DNA from: an uncultured Lachnospiraceae bacterium
GTDB lineage: Bacteria > Bacillota > Clostridia > Lachnospirales > Lachnospiraceae
Assembly (NCBI GenBank): GCA_947632555.1
Contig: CANRPU010000005.1
Location: forward strand, 1 to 64,000
Direction: 5' to 3'
Length of the DNA: 64,000 nucleotides
The notes below the pieces were generated by a model. It was given only the letters and a program-made list of their open reading frames with translations. It had not been told where the DNA came from and ran no database searches. Positions 24,031 through 34,223 of the stretch are shown here, one piece after another (positions within the stretch are counted from its first letter, which is position 1; the number at the start of each line of letters is the position of its first letter). A program made the position numbers and the translations under genes.

Positions 24031-25237
24031 CTTCTTTCTCCTGCCGCTCCTCCTGGGTAATTTCCTCTCTGATCTGCTTTTCGCATTCTTCCCTGTAAGC
24101 ATCCACCTCTTTCATATCCTCCGGCGTCAGTTTCCGAAACCGGTTGATCCCGGCGGTCAGTATCCGTACGCTGTTTCTTGTGGTATCAAAAATCCCCTCC
24201 TTGTACAGGGTCCAGAAAATAATGCCCACCGGCACCGCCACGATCATACCCAGCACTCCGGCAAATTTATAGCCGATAAAAAGCAGAAATAATGTAGGGA
24301 TCGGGGGTACGCCGATGGAATCTCCCACGATCTTGGGCTGAATGATCTGCCTGACCAGCTGGCTGATGCCCCAGATCAGAAGCAGCCCGATGGTCATCTT
24401 GTAGTCGGCGCTCAGAAACTTCACCAGCGCCCACGGGATCATGACCGTACCGGTTCCGAAAAAGGGAAAGAAATCCAGTATGGCGATCCCCAGCGCGATC
24501 AGCAGCGTATAGTTTACCCCCAGCACCACCAGCCCGATGACCAGGAGCAGATAGATCCAGAGTTCGATCCTGATCTGGGCCTTAAAATATCCTCCCACGG
24601 CCTGAAACAGGCTCCGCCGGATGATCGTGTAACGGCACTGCAGGGATTCGGGCATGATCTCCCGCAGCGTTTTCAGAAAGGAATCCCTGTCCGCCACAAA
24701 AAAATAAGCGGAAAGCAGGCACATGATGATGCTGATGAGGATGGTGGGCAGCTGCTTGGCGAAATCCCCCACCGCCTCAATGGTAGGCGTGCTCACCCTT
24801 TCCATGATATCCGCGTACAGGCCGTTGGCGTTCTCTCCGATACGGTCCAGGGAATGCTGTATGTCCTTAGGAAGCTTTTCATACAGTCCGCTCAGGTTGT
24901 TCCCTATTTCATCAAAGTCCGCCTTCAGCGAACCCAGCAGTTCCGGCAGGTCCCCGATGAATCCCAGCAGTTCCCGGAAAAGTTTGCCAACTATCAGATA
25001 TCCCGCGAACACCACCAGGCCGATGATCAGGATGATCACCACTGCGCAGCTGATCTTTCTTTTTATCTTCAGCTTTTTCTCCAGAAAGTGCACCGGCGGA
25101 CCCGCGATCAGCGCGATGATCCAGCCGATCACGAAGGGCATGAAAAACAGCGCCGCGCGCGGCAGAAGAAAGATAACCGCCAAAAGGATACCGACCGTTA
25201 TCAGTAAATTCAAAAACGCCTTGCCATATTTCTTCAT
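24017..25237 (-). CDS. AI-2E family transporter (YtvI-like)
   Basis: Polytopic membrane protein of 406 residues. The family, formerly UPF0118, includes TqsA (autoinducer-2 export), sodium/proton antiporters and the Bacillus sporulation protein YtvI. Two helices at the N-terminus (LLITVGILLAVIFLL, FFMPFVIGWIIALIA) are followed by a third (VVIILIIGLVVFAGYLIV), a ~90-residue amphipathic region, and the conserved C-terminal half (IAILDFFPFFGTGTVMIPWALV, LVRQIIQPKIVGDSIGVPPIPTLFLLFIGYKFAGVLGMIVAVPVG). The last 50 residues are charged and cytoplasmic. It starts 4 bp after engB. Substrate unknown; the Clostridia context favours a YtvI-like role, but this is not shown. Confidence 0.88.
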   Translation of the reverse strand: MKKYGKAFLNLLITVGILLAVIFLLPRAALFFMPFVIGWIIALIAGPPVHFLEKKLKIKRKISCAVVIILIIGLVVFAGYLIVGKLFRELLGFIGDLPELLGSLKADFDEIGNNLSGLYEKLPKDIQHSLDRIGENANGLYADIMERVSTPTIEAVGDFAKQLPTILISIIMCLLSAYFFVADRDSFLKTLREIMPESLQCRYTIIRRSLFQAVGGYFKAQIRIELWIYLLLVIGLVVLGVNYTLLIALGIAILDFFPFFGTGTVMIPWALVKFLSADYKMTIGLLLIWGISQLVRQIIQPKIVGDSIGVPPIPTLFLLFIGYKFAGVLGMIVAVPVGIIFWTLYKEGIFDTTRNSVRILTAGINRFRKLTPEDMKEVDAYREECEKQIREEITQEERQEKEDEKL

Positions 25238-25241
25238 ACTT

Positions 25242-25841
25242 TTATCCTTCCTGGTCCCCGGAAAGGAATCCTTCCAGGATCCGATAGATCTCTTCCCTTC
25301 CCTCCTTACTCTGGGCGGAAAAGGGGATCAGCGCCGCTTCCGTTCCCGCCCGCAGCCCATCCCGTATCAGCTTCAGCTGTTTTTCTCTCTGGCTCCGCTT
25401 GATCTTGTCCGATTTGGTGGCCACAATAATGGGAGAATACCCCTGTTCCTTTATCCACCGGTACATGCTCCTGTCATTCTCCGACGGCTCGTGGCGGATA
25501 TCCACCAGCAAAAAGACCGCCTTTAACATCCGGGACTGATGGAGATATTTCTCTATCATTTTTCCCCATTTTTCTTTTTCCCCCGCGCTTACCTTCGCGT
25601 ATCCGTATCCCGGCAGATCCACAAAATACATTTCTCCGTTGATATTATAAAAATTAATGGTCTGGGTCTTTCCCGGCTGGGAGCTGGTCCTGGCCAGGGA
25701 TTTCCGGTTCATCAGCGCGTTTATCAGAGAAGACTTTCCCACATTGCTCTTTCCGGCGAACGCCACCTCCGGCAGAGTATTTTCCGGCAGCCTGCTGGTA
25801 ACGCCGCATACCGTTTCCAAATTGACGTTTTTGATTATCAT
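25242..25841 (-). CDS. engB: Ribosome biogenesis GTPase YsxC/EngB
   Basis: Essential small GTPase of 199 residues acting in assembly of the 50S ribosomal subunit. G1 is GKSNVGKSS (30-38), G3 is DLPG (75-78, in FVDLPGYGYAKV), and G4 lies in VATKSDK. The N-terminal EVAFAG and the C-terminal FSAQSKEGREEIYRILE (G5) are typical. It sits five bases after lon, as ysxC follows lonA in Bacillus subtilis, and directly before the AI-2E family gene. Confidence 0.96.
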   Translation of the reverse strand: MIIKNVNLETVCGVTSRLPENTLPEVAFAGKSNVGKSSLINALMNRKSLARTSSQPGKTQTINFYNINGEMYFVDLPGYGYAKVSAGEKEKWGKMIEKYLHQSRMLKAVFLLVDIRHEPSENDRSMYRWIKEQGYSPIIVATKSDKIKRSQREKQLKLIRDGLRAGTEAALIPFSAQSKEGREEIYRILEGFLSGDQEG

Positions 25842-25846
25842 CCGTC

Positions 25847-28213
25847 TTAACCTTTCCCGCTTTCTTCCGCGAAGGCCAGTTTGATCACTTCCTCCATCTT
25901 TTCCACATAAAGGATCTCCAGTCCCGCCTTAATCTCCTCGGAAATTTCATCCACGTCCTTTTTGTTCTCTTTGGGCACCAGCACCCGCTTGATCCCCGCC
26001 ATACCCGCGGCCAGCAGCTTTTCCTTAAGCCCGCCGATGGGAAGCACCCTTCCCCGCAGCGTAATTTCTCCTGTCATGGCCACGTCCGCCCGCACCTTTC
26101 TCTCCGTCAGGGCCGACAGCAGGGCCGTTGCCATGGTAATACCCGCGGAAGGACCGTCCTTGGGCACCGCCCCTTCCGGAATGTGGATATGGAAATCCGT
26201 TTCCTGAAAAACATTTCCCGGAATGCCGTACTGCCCGCTGACGGAACGCACGTAGCTGATACCGGTCATGGCGGATTCCTTCATTACGTCCCCCATCTGT
26301 CCGGTCAGCTTCACTTCTCCTTTTCCGGCCATCTTATTGACTTCTATCTGCAGCGTTTCGCCTCCCACGCTGGTCCATGCCAGGCCGCGCACGATTCCCA
26401 CCTGGTCGGCCTCATTGGCTTTGTTTTCCGTATAGCGGACCTTGCCCAGATATTTTTCCAGGTTCCGTACCGTCACCCGTATACGGCATTTCTCCCTCTG
26501 CTCCGGGGTCTGCCTGATCAATTCCCTGGCGGCTTTCCTGCATATCTCACCCAGCTTTCTCTCCAGGCCGCGCACGCCCGCTTCTCTGGTATAACCGGAG
26601 ATCACGGCTCTGATCGCTCCGTCGCTGACCGTCAGCTGTTTCCTGTCGATGCCGTTCTGCGCGCAGACCTTTGGCAGCAGATGTTCCTTCGCGATATGGA
26701 ACTTTTCATTCGCGGTATAACTGTTTACCTCGATCAATTCCATCCTGTCCAGCAGGGGCCTGGGGATATCCGCGGTGGAATTGGCTGTGGCAATGAAGAA
26801 AACCTGGGACAGATCCAGCGGCAGCTCGATATAATTATCTCTGAAGCGGCTGTTCTGCTCACTGTCCAGAACCTCCAGGAGCGCCGCTCCCGTATCTCCC
26901 TTGTAATCGCTTCCCACCTTGTCTATCTCATCCAAAAGCATCAGGGGATTGCTTACTCCGGCCTGTTTTATGCCTGCCGCGATCCTGCCGGGCATGGCCC
27001 CCACGTAGGTCCTTCTGTGTCCCCGGATCTCCGCCTCGTCCCGCACGCCGCCCAGGCTGATGCGGACGTATTCCTTTTTCAGCGCCCTGGCCAGACTTTT
27101 GGCAATGGAGGTTTTTCCCGTTCCGGGCGGTCCCACCAGACAAATAATAGACGCCGGGCCTTTTTGGCCGGCCAGCAGATTCCGTACCGCCAGAAATTCC
27201 AGGATCCGCTCCTTGATCTGTTCCATACCGTAATGGTCCCGCCGCAGGATCCGCTCCGCCAGTTCCATATCCGTATTGTCCCTGGATGTTTTACTCCAGG
27301 GCATTTCCAGCAGGGTTTCGATATAAGCGCGCTCCACCGCGCTCTCCGAACTGCCGGAGGACAGGTTTTTAAAGCGGGAGATCTCTTTGGCTATCTTTTC
27401 TTTTATCTCTTTCGCGGCCTCCAGCTTTTCCAGCGCTTCTTCGTACTGTTCCGCTTCAGAACCGGCATCCGCCTCTCCCAGTTCTTCCCTAATAGCGCTC
27501 ATCTGCTCCCGCAGCAGGTAATCCTTCTGGTTCTTCTCTACCTTCTTCTGGATCTTCCCGGTGAGTTCCCTGCGCACCATGCCTATCTGGATCTCATTGT
27601 TTAAAACCGCCGCCAGCTTCTCATACCGTTCATTCAGGGAAACGGCATCCAGGATTTCCTGCTTTACCGCTACGGACAGCAGCATACCGCCGGCTATGGT
27701 ATCCATCAGGACAGCCGGCCTGTCAATGGTATCCACCTTTCTGTCCAGGATCTTTCCCCGGTTGGGGTTCAAACTGCTGTAGGTATGAAACAGTTCCCGC
27801 AGTTCCCTGTTCACAGCCTCGCTATGTACGCCGTCCAGTTCTTCATCGTTGTCCTTTAAAGGCTCCACCTGCGCCAGCAGATAGCCTTCTTCCCCGGTTT
27901 TCAGCCCCCAAAGGCGTCCACGCTCCAGGCTCTCCACCAGCACCCGCACAATGCCTCCCGGCAGCCGGCTGATCTGCTTTAATCCCGCTATCGTGCCCGT
28001 CCCGTAAAGGTCCTCTTTTCCGGGCTCTTCCGTATTTTCGCTTTTCTGGGACACCAGAAAGAGCTTCTGCTCTCCCAGCATGGCCTTCTCCACCGCGTGG
28101 ACGGATTTTTCCCTGCTTAAGTCAAAATGGATTATCATCCCCGGCAGAATGCAGAGTCCCCGCAAAGCCACCGCCGGCATTTCCAGCGCGGCCACCATAA
28201 TTGTATCTTCCAT
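25847..28213 (-). CDS. lon: ATP-dependent endopeptidase Lon
   Basis: Cytoplasmic AAA+ serine protease of 788 residues that degrades misfolded and regulatory proteins. The N-terminal LON substrate domain begins [17 protein letters not shown]; the ATPase has Walker [10 protein letters not shown] and Walker [12 protein letters not shown]; the protease domain has the Ser in [20 protein letters not shown] and the Lys in [18 protein letters not shown]. The ATG at 28213 has GGAGAGGA upstream; the open frame extends to 28249 without better signals. A hairpin separates it from clpX. With tig, clpP and clpX it forms a protein-quality block. Confidence 0.97.
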   Translation of the reverse strand: MEDTIMVAALEMPAVALRGLCILPGMIIHFDLSREKSVHAVEKAMLGEQKLFLVSQKSENTEEPGKEDLYGTGTIAGLKQISRLPGGIVRVLVESLERGRLWGLKTGEEGYLLAQVEPLKDNDEELDGVHSEAVNRELRELFHTYSSLNPNRGKILDRKVDTIDRPAVLMDTIAGGMLLSVAVKQEILDAVSLNERYEKLAAVLNNEIQIGMVRRELTGKIQKKVEKNQKDYLLREQMSAIREELGEADAGSEAEQYEEALEKLEAAKEIKEKIAKEISRFKNLSSGSSESAVERAYIETLLEMPWSKTSRDNTDMELAERILRRDHYGMEQIKERILEFLAVRNLLAGQKGPASIICLVGPPGTGKTSIAKSLARALKKEYVRISLGGVRDEAEIRGHRRTYVGAMPGRIAAGIKQAGVSNPLMLLDEIDKVGSDYKGDTGAALLEVLDSEQNSRFRDNYIELPLDLSQVFFIATANSTADIPRPLLDRMELIEVNSYTANEKFHIAKEHLLPKVCAQNGIDRKQLTVSDGAIRAVISGYTREAGVRGLERKLGEICRKAARELIRQTPEQREKCRIRVTVRNLEKYLGKVRYTENKANEADQVGIVRGLAWTSVGGETLQIEVNKMAGKGEVKLTGQMGDVMKESAMTGISYVRSVSGQYGIPGNVFQETDFHIHIPEGAVPKDGPSAGITMATALLSALTERKVRADVAMTGEITLRGRVLPIGGLKEKLLAAGMAGIKRVLVPKENKKDVDEISEEIKAGLEILYVEKMEEVIKLAFAEESGKG

Positions 28214-28238
28214 TTCCGTCCTCTCCCTGACTATGATA

Positions 28239-28268
28239 AAACGCCGCACTTAAACAAGAGCGGCGTTT
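28239..28268 (-). terminator. Hairpin between clpX and lon
   Basis: AAACGCCGC and GCGGCGTTT form a 9-bp stem with a 12-nt loop, immediately after the clpX stop; on the minus strand it ends in GTTTTATC. Likely an intrinsic terminator or attenuator allowing separate control of lon. A weak -35/-10 pair (TTGTTT and CATAGT, 16 bp) overlaps it. Confidence 0.6.
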
Positions 28269-28271
28269 AGC

Positions 28272-29540
28272 TTACTTTGCCTTTGGCATACTCACATCCC
28301 GATGTATGGTAAGCGGCTCGCTGGTGCCTTCCACCGCGCCTTTGGTGATCACAACCGCTTCAATGGTCCCGTCGGAAGGGATCTCATACATAATATCCAA
28401 AGTGACGTTTTCCATCACCGAACGAAGTCCCCTGGCGCCTGTTTTCCGCTCCAGCGCCAGAGCGGCAATGGCCTCGATGGCATCCTCCTCAAAGCTCAGC
28501 TTCACATGGTCCATTTCAAAAAGCCGCTGATACTGCTTGATAAGCGCGTTTTTCGGTTCCGTCAGAATACGGATCAGCGCCGCCTTATCCAGCCCCGCCA
28601 GAGAAACGTTAATGGGAACACGTCCCACAAACTCAGGGATCAGGCCGAACTTGACCAGATCCTGGGGCGTCACCTCACCTAAAATCTCTCCGATCTCCTT
28701 GTCCGCCTTTTCCGTGATGACCGCGTTAAAACCAATGGATTTCTTGTTCAGCCTGGTTTCCACTATCTTGTCCAGACCGTCAAACGCCCCGCCGCAGATA
28801 AAGAGGATATTGGAGGTATTGATCTGTATCAGCTCCTGATGAGGGTGCTTCCTGCCCCCCTGAGGCGGCACGCTGGCCACCGTGCCCTCTATGATCTTCA
28901 GCAGAGCCTGCTGCACGCCCTCGCCGGAAACGTCCCGGGTAATGGATACATTCTCGCTCTTTTTGGTGATCTTGTCTATCTCATCAATATAGATGATACC
29001 GTACTGGGCGCGTTCCACGTCGTAGTCGGCCGCCTGGATCAGCTTTAACAGGATGTTTTCCACGTCCTCGCCCACATAGCCTGCCTCCGTCAGCGTGGTG
29101 GCATCCGCTATGGCGAAGGGCACATTGATGATCTTCGCCAGGGTTTCCGCCAGATAGGTCTTGCCGGAGCCCGTGGGTCCTATCATAATGACATTGCTCT
29201 TCTGCAGCTCCGCGTCCTCCGGTTTTTTGTCCGCCGTCACCCTCTTGTAATGGTTGTACACCGCTACAGAAAGTACCTTCTTTGCCGCATCCTGGCCGAT
29301 CACGTAATCATCCAGGAAGCGCTTGATCTCAACGGGCTTCAGTAATTTAAAATTAGGCTTTTTCTCGGAATCGGTAAATTCTTCCTCTTCAAATTCTTCC
29401 TCTAAGATATCACCGCAGATCTGTATGCATTCGTCGCAGATATACACACCGGCGGGTCCGGCTATCAGCTTTCTCACCTGGTCCTGTGTCTTATTGCAAA
29501 ACGAACATCTTATATCATTGCCGGAATTTTTTCCTGCCAT
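28272..29540 (-). CDS. clpX: ATP-dependent Clp protease ATP-binding subunit ClpX
   Basis: AAA+ unfoldase of 422 residues that feeds substrates into ClpP. The zinc-binding domain has Cys12, Cys15, Cys35 and Cys38 ([17 protein letters not shown]). Walker A is [10 protein letters not shown] (121-130), Walker [11 protein letters not shown], and the ClpP-docking loop includes the IGF tripeptide ([10 protein letters not shown]). The start is the ATG at 29540 with AGAGGA upstream; a longer frame to 29591 lacks support. It follows clpP by 60 bp. Confidence 0.97.
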   Translation of the reverse strand: MAGKNSGNDIRCSFCNKTQDQVRKLIAGPAGVYICDECIQICGDILEEEFEEEEFTDSEKKPNFKLLKPVEIKRFLDDYVIGQDAAKKVLSVAVYNHYKRVTADKKPEDAELQKSNVIMIGPTGSGKTYLAETLAKIINVPFAIADATTLTEAGYVGEDVENILLKLIQAADYDVERAQYGIIYIDEIDKITKKSENVSITRDVSGEGVQQALLKIIEGTVASVPPQGGRKHPHQELIQINTSNILFICGGAFDGLDKIVETRLNKKSIGFNAVITEKADKEIGEILGEVTPQDLVKFGLIPEFVGRVPINVSLAGLDKAALIRILTEPKNALIKQYQRLFEMDHVKLSFEEDAIEAIAALALERKTGARGLRSVMENVTLDIMYEIPSDGTIEAVVITKGAVEGTSEPLTIHRDVSMPKAK

Positions 29541-29600
29541 CTTTCCTCTCATTCCGCCGCGCGGGCTGTCCGTCCCCGCGGTCCTTTTCATTTCCTGATA

Positions 29601-30197
29601 TTATTTCTCCATCGCGGCATGGGATTCGATCACCTTGTCGATCAGACCGTACTCCAATGCCTCCTGGGCTGATTTCCAGTTGTCCCGCTCCGTATCCGCG
29701 GCGATCACTTCGTAGTCCCTGCCGGTATTTTCCGCCAGCATCCTGTTCAGCTTTTCTTTTGTCTGCAGAATATGTTTGGCCGCGATCTCAATTTCGGTAG
29801 CCTGCCCCTGCGCGCCGCCAAGAGGCTGGTGGATCATGATCTCCGCGTTGGGAAGGGCCATCCGCTTGCCTTTGGCGCCGCCCGCCAGCAGAAACGCGCC
29901 CATGCTGGCCGCCATGCCGATGCAGATAGTGGAAACATCGCATTTGATATAGCGCATGGTATCGTAAATAGCCATACCGGCAGTTACGGAACCGCCCGGA
30001 CTGTTGATATACAGATTGATATCCTTCTCGGGATCTTCCGCCTCCAGAAAGAGAAGCTGCGCCACTACCAGACTGGCAGTGGTTTCATTGACTTCCTCTC
30101 CCAGGAAGATGATCCTTTCCTTTAACAGACGGGAATAGATATCGTAAGAACGTTCCCCTCTGCTGGTCTGCTCTATGACATAAGGTACTAAACTCAT
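29601..30197 (-). CDS. clpP: ATP-dependent Clp protease proteolytic subunit ClpP
   Basis: Serine peptidase of 198 residues forming the tetradecameric proteolytic chamber. The catalytic triad is Ser98 (GMAASMGAF), His123 (MIHQPLGG) and Asp172 (DTERDNW), at standard positions. GGAGGAAGAG precedes the ATG. A promoter TTGCAA-17-TATTAT lies at 30251-30279. It is downstream of tig and upstream of clpX, the usual bacterial order. No CtsR-type direct repeat is visible upstream. Confidence 0.98.
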   Translation of the reverse strand: MSLVPYVIEQTSRGERSYDIYSRLLKERIIFLGEEVNETTASLVVAQLLFLEAEDPEKDINLYINSPGGSVTAGMAIYDTMRYIKCDVSTICIGMAASMGAFLLAGGAKGKRMALPNAEIMIHQPLGGAQGQATEIEIAAKHILQTKEKLNRMLAENTGRDYEVIAADTERDNWKSAQEALEYGLIDKVIESHAAMEK

Positions 30198-30250
30198 TTC
30201 TCTTCCTCCAATCAGTCCTGCTACAAGTCTTGTCTTTTTATCCAGTTTCT

Positions 30251-30279
30251 ATAATAGCCCAAGGAAAAAAGTTTTGCAA
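30251..30279 (-). promoter_or_regulatory. Promoter of clpP
   Basis: On the minus strand TTGCAA (30274-30279) and TATTAT (30251-30256) with a 17-bp spacer, about 55 bp upstream of the clpP start and downstream of the hairpin that follows tig. Confidence 0.65.
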
Positions 30280-30283
30280 TCTC

Positions 30284-30319
30284 AAACAGAGGATTTAAGA
30301 ATTTCTTAATCCTCTGTTT
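30284..30319 (-). terminator. Long hairpin between tig and clpP
   Basis: AAACAGAGGATT...AAGAA pairs with TTCTTAATCCTCTGTTT over about 17 bp with one bulged T. The minus-strand tail starts with only three T, so termination is probably partial. It separates tig from the clpP promoter. Confidence 0.6.
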
Positions 30320-30356
30320 AAACTTTTTCTCTATTTGTACTCCGTTTTCAGGAAAA

Positions 30357-31727
30357 TTATTCCTCTGCCGCGGATTCCTCCGCTTCCTGAGCGGAAGGAG
30401 CATCCGCGCTCTTTTTCGCCCTGGATGACTTGGCCGGCGCTTTTCCTTCCTTCGCGTTCGCTACCAGGAACGCCACCGCCTTGTTGATGGCAATATCCGC
30501 CAGCACCTGCTTCTTTCCTCTTTCGCCCAGCGTCTTCGTGATCTGCTCCGGCTCCATCTGGTATTTTTCCGCCATGGACTTCACTTCTTCTTCAAAGTCC
30601 TTCTCGTCCGCGGTCAGATTTTCCTCTTTCGCGATGGCCTCCAGCACCAGTCTGGACTGGATCCGCTGTATTGCCTGGGGTTTGGTCTGCTCCATTACGG
30701 ACTGCGCGTTCATGCCGGTGAACTGCATGTACTGCTCCATGGACAGGCCCTGCATCTGCAGCCTCTGCGCGAATTCCTCTATTATCTGCCTCTGTTCCGT
30801 TTCTATCATGGCATCGGGGATCTCCATCTGCGCCTCTTCCACTGCCGCCGCGATCACAGCCTCTTCTTTCGCGCTCTTGGCCGCATCGGCTTTTTTCTGT
30901 TCCAGCCCCTTCTTTACGTCCTCTCTGTACTCGGCCAGTGTTTCAAAAGTGGAAACCTCACTGGCAAACTCGTCATCCAGAGCAGGCAGTTCCTTTTCCT
31001 GAATGGATTTTACGGTGCACTTGAAAACAGCCGCCTTGCCGGCCAGATCCGCCGACTGGTAATCCTCCGGGAACGTTACGTTGACCTCGGTTTCCTTTCC
31101 GATCTCCGCTCCTACCAGCTGCTCTTCAAAGCCGGGAATAAACGCGCCCGACCCGATGGTCAGCGGATAGTCCGTACCCTTGCCGCCGTCAAAAGCCACG
31201 CCGTCCACAAATCCTTCAAAATCCAATGTGGTGATATCGCCGTCCTTTACGGGGCGGTCTTCCACCGTAATGGTCCTGGCGCTGTTCTCTCTCTCTTTTT
31301 CGATCTGCTCGTCCACTTCTTTATCCGTAACCGTAAGATCCGCCTTTTCCACCTTCAGGCCTTTGTATTTTCCCAGCGTTACCGGAGGCTTCAGCGCTAC
31401 CTCCGCGGTAAAGATAAAGGGTTTTCCCGCTTCGATCTGGGTCACGTCGATCTTGGGCGCGGAAACGATCTCCTCTTCACACTCCTCCAGCGCTTTTTCG
31501 TACGCTTCGGGGATCAGCTCATTGGCCGCGTCCTCATAAAAAATTTCTGGGCCGTAAAGTTTCTCCACCATCTTGCGGGGCGCTTTTCCTTTACGGAAAC
31601 CGGGAATGTTGATTTTGTTTTTATTTTTCTGGAAAGCCGATTCCAAGGCTTTCTCCAATTCATCGGCGCCTGTTTCGATGGTCAGCTTCGCCATATTTTT
31701 TTCTAGTTTTTCTACCTGTAAACTCAT
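30357..31727 (-). CDS. tig: Trigger factor
   Basis: Ribosome-associated chaperone with peptidyl-prolyl isomerase activity; 456 residues. The N-terminal ribosome-binding domain includes the signature loop near NIPGFRKGKAPRKMVEK, the FKBP-like domain is VKDGDITTLDFEGFVDGVAFDGGKG...FIPGFEEQLVGAEIGKE, and the C-terminal helical domain follows. The last ~35 residues are a low-complexity Lys/Ala/Glu tail (PAKSSRAKKSADAPSAQEAE), longer than usual. The ATG at 31727 with GGAGG upstream is chosen over one four codons earlier. The promoter lies at 31769-31797. Confidence 0.97.
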   Translation of the reverse strand: MSLQVEKLEKNMAKLTIETGADELEKALESAFQKNKNKINIPGFRKGKAPRKMVEKLYGPEIFYEDAANELIPEAYEKALEECEEEIVSAPKIDVTQIEAGKPFIFTAEVALKPPVTLGKYKGLKVEKADLTVTDKEVDEQIEKERENSARTITVEDRPVKDGDITTLDFEGFVDGVAFDGGKGTDYPLTIGSGAFIPGFEEQLVGAEIGKETEVNVTFPEDYQSADLAGKAAVFKCTVKSIQEKELPALDDEFASEVSTFETLAEYREDVKKGLEQKKADAAKSAKEEAVIAAAVEEAQMEIPDAMIETEQRQIIEEFAQRLQMQGLSMEQYMQFTGMNAQSVMEQTKPQAIQRIQSRLVLEAIAKEENLTADEKDFEEEVKSMAEKYQMEPEQITKTLGERGKKQVLADIAINKAVAFLVANAKEGKAPAKSSRAKKSADAPSAQEAEESAAEE

Positions 31728-31768
31728 TATTGCCTCCATACCGCGACTGTTTTTTGGAACATTGCAAA

Positions 31769-31797
31769 ATTATAGCATAAAGAAGCCCTGTTGTCCA
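31769..31797 (-). promoter_or_regulatory. Promoter of tig
   Basis: On the minus strand TGGACA (31792-31797) and TATAAT (31769-31774) are 17 bp apart, and the -10 is preceded by TGC as an extended element. Confidence 0.7.
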
Positions 31798-31830
31798 TAT
31801 TTTTCAAAAAAATCCCCTGTTTTCCTCTTT

Positions 31831-33225
31831 TTAAGACTTTTTCTGCCTGTTTTTTCCCGTTTCCAAAAGGCTCAGGCGTTCTCCGCCCAGTCCCGTTATA
31901 TCCTCTTTATTATGGGTGGACACCAGCAGCAGCCTTTCGCCCCTGTACTGCAGGATGACCCGCGCGGACCGGTTCCGGTTTTCCTCGTCCAGTCCGTTAA
32001 AGGGCTCGTCTAAAAGCAGCAGTCCGCTCTCCGCCGCCAGCGCCCTGGCGATGCAGACTCTCCGCCGCATACCGCCGCTTAAGAGCTTTACCGGTTTCCG
32101 CAGGTCTTCTCCCGGCAGAAGCGCCTCCAGCAGTTCTTCCGCCTTTTTCCTGCTGCCGCAGACCAGTTCCACATTCCGCAGAGCGGAAACCTCTTCCGCC
32201 AGCCTGTCTTCCTGGAACACCATGGAAACCGGGATATTTCCGGGCTCGATCCCGCCTTCGTCCGCCTCCGTCAGTCCGGCCAGCACCCGCAGCAGCGTTG
32301 TCTTTCCCGCTCCCGAAGGGGCCATCAGACAATAGACCTTCTCTCTGCGCAGCTCCATATTGACATGGCGTAAGACCGTTCTGCCCGGATAGCTTTTGGC
32401 AAGATCGTTTAAGCGCAAAAGCGAAAAGGCAGGGATATGCCGTTCAGAAGGAGCCGAAGGATAGGGATTCCAGCCGCAGAAGCGCCTCCAGCAGAACAGC
32501 ACCGCCCTTTCCAGACAAAAGCTCAGTACGATCACCACAAAGGTCCAGGCGAATACGCCCGCCGTATCCAGATATATCTTAGACAGATACAGCTCTCCGC
32601 CGATGGACCAGCGGGGAAGGCCGATGATCTCCGCCGCTACGCCGGCTTTGATCCCCATGCTTACTGCCGTTCTCAGAGCACTCTCTAAAAAAGGCGCCAG
32701 CGCCGGACGGTAAATATAAAAGAAGCGGGTTTTTAAAGGCAGGCCGAACACAGCCGCCATCTCCAAAAGCCCGTTGTCCGTATTTTCCAGTCCTTCTCTT
32801 ACATTGACGTAAACAATGGGCAGCGCCACCAGAAAACTGATCGCCGCAGACAGCCTTCCGGCGCCCCACCAGATCAGAAGGATCACCACAAAAGACGCCA
32901 CCGGAACCGCCTTGGCAAGCAGCATAAGAGGCGCCAGCAGTTCGCCGGCCCAGGGATGGCGATAGCTGAGCGCCCCCAGAAAAGAGCCCAGAAACAGCGC
33001 TGCCAGAAAACCTGCCAGCAGTTTTAACAGCGTTACGCCCACGGTCTGCCAGAAGGACAGGACACAGGCCTCCCTAAGCAGCGCCAGGACCGTTTCCACC
33101 GGTCCCGCCGCCAGCAGGGAATTGCCGATCGCCAGCGCCGCCAGCTGCCAGACACAGAGCCAGAACAGCAGAACGCAGGCTTTTTTTATGTTTTTATTCT
33201 TTTTCCGCCTGTCCTCTTTCCCCAT
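31831..33225 (-). CDS. Fused ABC importer: permease plus ATPase in one chain
   Basis: Protein of 464 residues joining two subunits usually made separately. Residues ~15-255 are a SsuC/TauC-type permease with about six helices and the EAA-like loop (LEMAAVFGLPLKTRFFYIYRPALAPFLESALRTAVSMGIKAGVAAEIIG). Residues ~270-455 are an ABC ATPase: Walker A APSGAGKTTL, signature LLSGGMRRRVCIARAL, Walker B LLLLDEPFNGLD, switch His in LVSTHNKEDI. The ATPase lacks the usual C-terminal extension. It lies 23 bp after a lipoprotein substrate-binding gene, so the pair forms a complete nitrate/sulfonate/thiamine-precursor-type importer. The substrate is unknown. GGGAGGA precedes the ATG at a rather long distance (~13 nt). 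Confidence 0.88.
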   Translation of the reverse strand: MGKEDRRKKNKNIKKACVLLFWLCVWQLAALAIGNSLLAAGPVETVLALLREACVLSFWQTVGVTLLKLLAGFLAALFLGSFLGALSYRHPWAGELLAPLMLLAKAVPVASFVVILLIWWGAGRLSAAISFLVALPIVYVNVREGLENTDNGLLEMAAVFGLPLKTRFFYIYRPALAPFLESALRTAVSMGIKAGVAAEIIGLPRWSIGGELYLSKIYLDTAGVFAWTFVVIVLSFCLERAVLFCWRRFCGWNPYPSAPSERHIPAFSLLRLNDLAKSYPGRTVLRHVNMELRREKVYCLMAPSGAGKTTLLRVLAGLTEADEGGIEPGNIPVSMVFQEDRLAEEVSALRNVELVCGSRKKAEELLEALLPGEDLRKPVKLLSGGMRRRVCIARALAAESGLLLLDEPFNGLDEENRNRSARVILQYRGERLLLVSTHNKEDITGLGGERLSLLETGKNRQKKS

Positions 33226-33248
33226 ACGCGCCCCGCTGTCCTCCCGCG

Positions 33249-34223
33249 TCAGTCTATATCGAGAAGATAAAAATCATCGCCGGGCAGCGCGCCGCCTACG
33301 GATTCGGGATTCAGCCCATAGAGCACTTCCAGATAACCGGACAGGGCCTGCTTCATCTCCTCACCCGTCATGCAGGTGATATTGCAATAGGGCAGCGCCT
33401 GTTTTGCCACGCCTTCCTTGGCAATGATCTCTGCCTGTACGCAGAGCGCAGCCGTTTCGTCGGGATTGGTCCGGGTATATTCCGTACTTTCCTTATGTTC
33501 TTCCACAAACAGTTCTACCGCCCGGGGATTTTCTTCCAGAAATTCTTTTCTCACTACCGTAACGCCGGTCACTAAACGGCTGCCGCCTTCCCCCTGCACT
33601 CTTTCCCATTCTTCCGTCAGGGAGATGCGGATAGCCAGCGCTTCATTCTGGGCGCAGGCCACCGTTACGAAGGGCTGGGGCAGAAGCGCGATACCGGACG
33701 GATCCTCCGCCAGGAGCGCGGCAACCTCAGTGGGCTCCGAACGGTACTCCAGGGTCACCTCATCCGCGCCGATACCGTTGGCGCTCAAAAGATACTGCAG
33801 CGCGTAGTCCGGGGTGGTCCCCTTTCCCGTCAGATAGATCGTTTTTCCTCTCAGATCCTCAAAGCCGGCGATCCCCTCATCCCCGGATACGATATAGAGC
33901 ACACCCAGCGTATTGATGTCCACTACGCAGATACCGCCCTGCGTCTTGTTGTAAAGCACCGCCGCCACATTGGCCGGCACCAGCGCCACGTCCAGCTCCC
34001 CCTGCACTAACAGCGGGGTCAGTTCATCCGCTCCCACTGCCATGGTCACGGTATATGTATTTTGGGTTTCCTGATCTTCCGCCTTTTCCATCAGCCTGAG
34101 CAGCCCGATGGTGGTGGGTCCCTTTAGAGCTCCTATCTTTATTTCCGCTCCCGAGCCGCTTCCACAGCCTCCAAGCAGAAAGATTCCTACCAGCAGCAGG
34201 CACAGCATTTTTACCTTTTTCAT
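33249..34223 (-). CDS. ABC transporter substrate-binding lipoprotein (SsuA/THI5-like)
   Basis: Extracellular binding protein of 324 residues with a lipoprotein signal peptide (MKKVKMLCLLLVGIFLLGGC, modified Cys20). The mature part has the periplasmic-binding fold typical of the SsuA/NMT1 group: IKIGALKGPTTIGLLRLME, PLLVQGELDVALVPANVAAVLYN, DLRGKTIYLTGKGTTPDYALQYLL, and PSGIALLPQPFVTVA. Ligands in this group include sulfonates, nitrate, bicarbonate and thiamine precursors; no TPP riboswitch is visible upstream, so thiamine precursors are not specially favoured. The start is the ATG at 34223 with GGGAGGAG upstream. Partner of the fused permease-ATPase directly downstream. Confidence 0.88.
   Translation of the reverse strand: MKKVKMLCLLLVGIFLLGGCGSGSGAEIKIGALKGPTTIGLLRLMEKAEDQETQNTYTVTMAVGADELTPLLVQGELDVALVPANVAAVLYNKTQGGICVVDINTLGVLYIVSGDEGIAGFEDLRGKTIYLTGKGTTPDYALQYLLSANGIGADEVTLEYRSEPTEVAALLAEDPSGIALLPQPFVTVACAQNEALAIRISLTEEWERVQGEGGSRLVTGVTVVRKEFLEENPRAVELFVEEHKESTEYTRTNPDETAALCVQAEIIAKEGVAKQALPYCNITCMTGEEMKQALSGYLEVLYGLNPESVGGALPGDDFYLLDID

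Noticed and set aside
26183-27604. 473-codon plus-strand frame opposite lon
   Set aside because: Antisense shadow of a full-length, canonical Lon.
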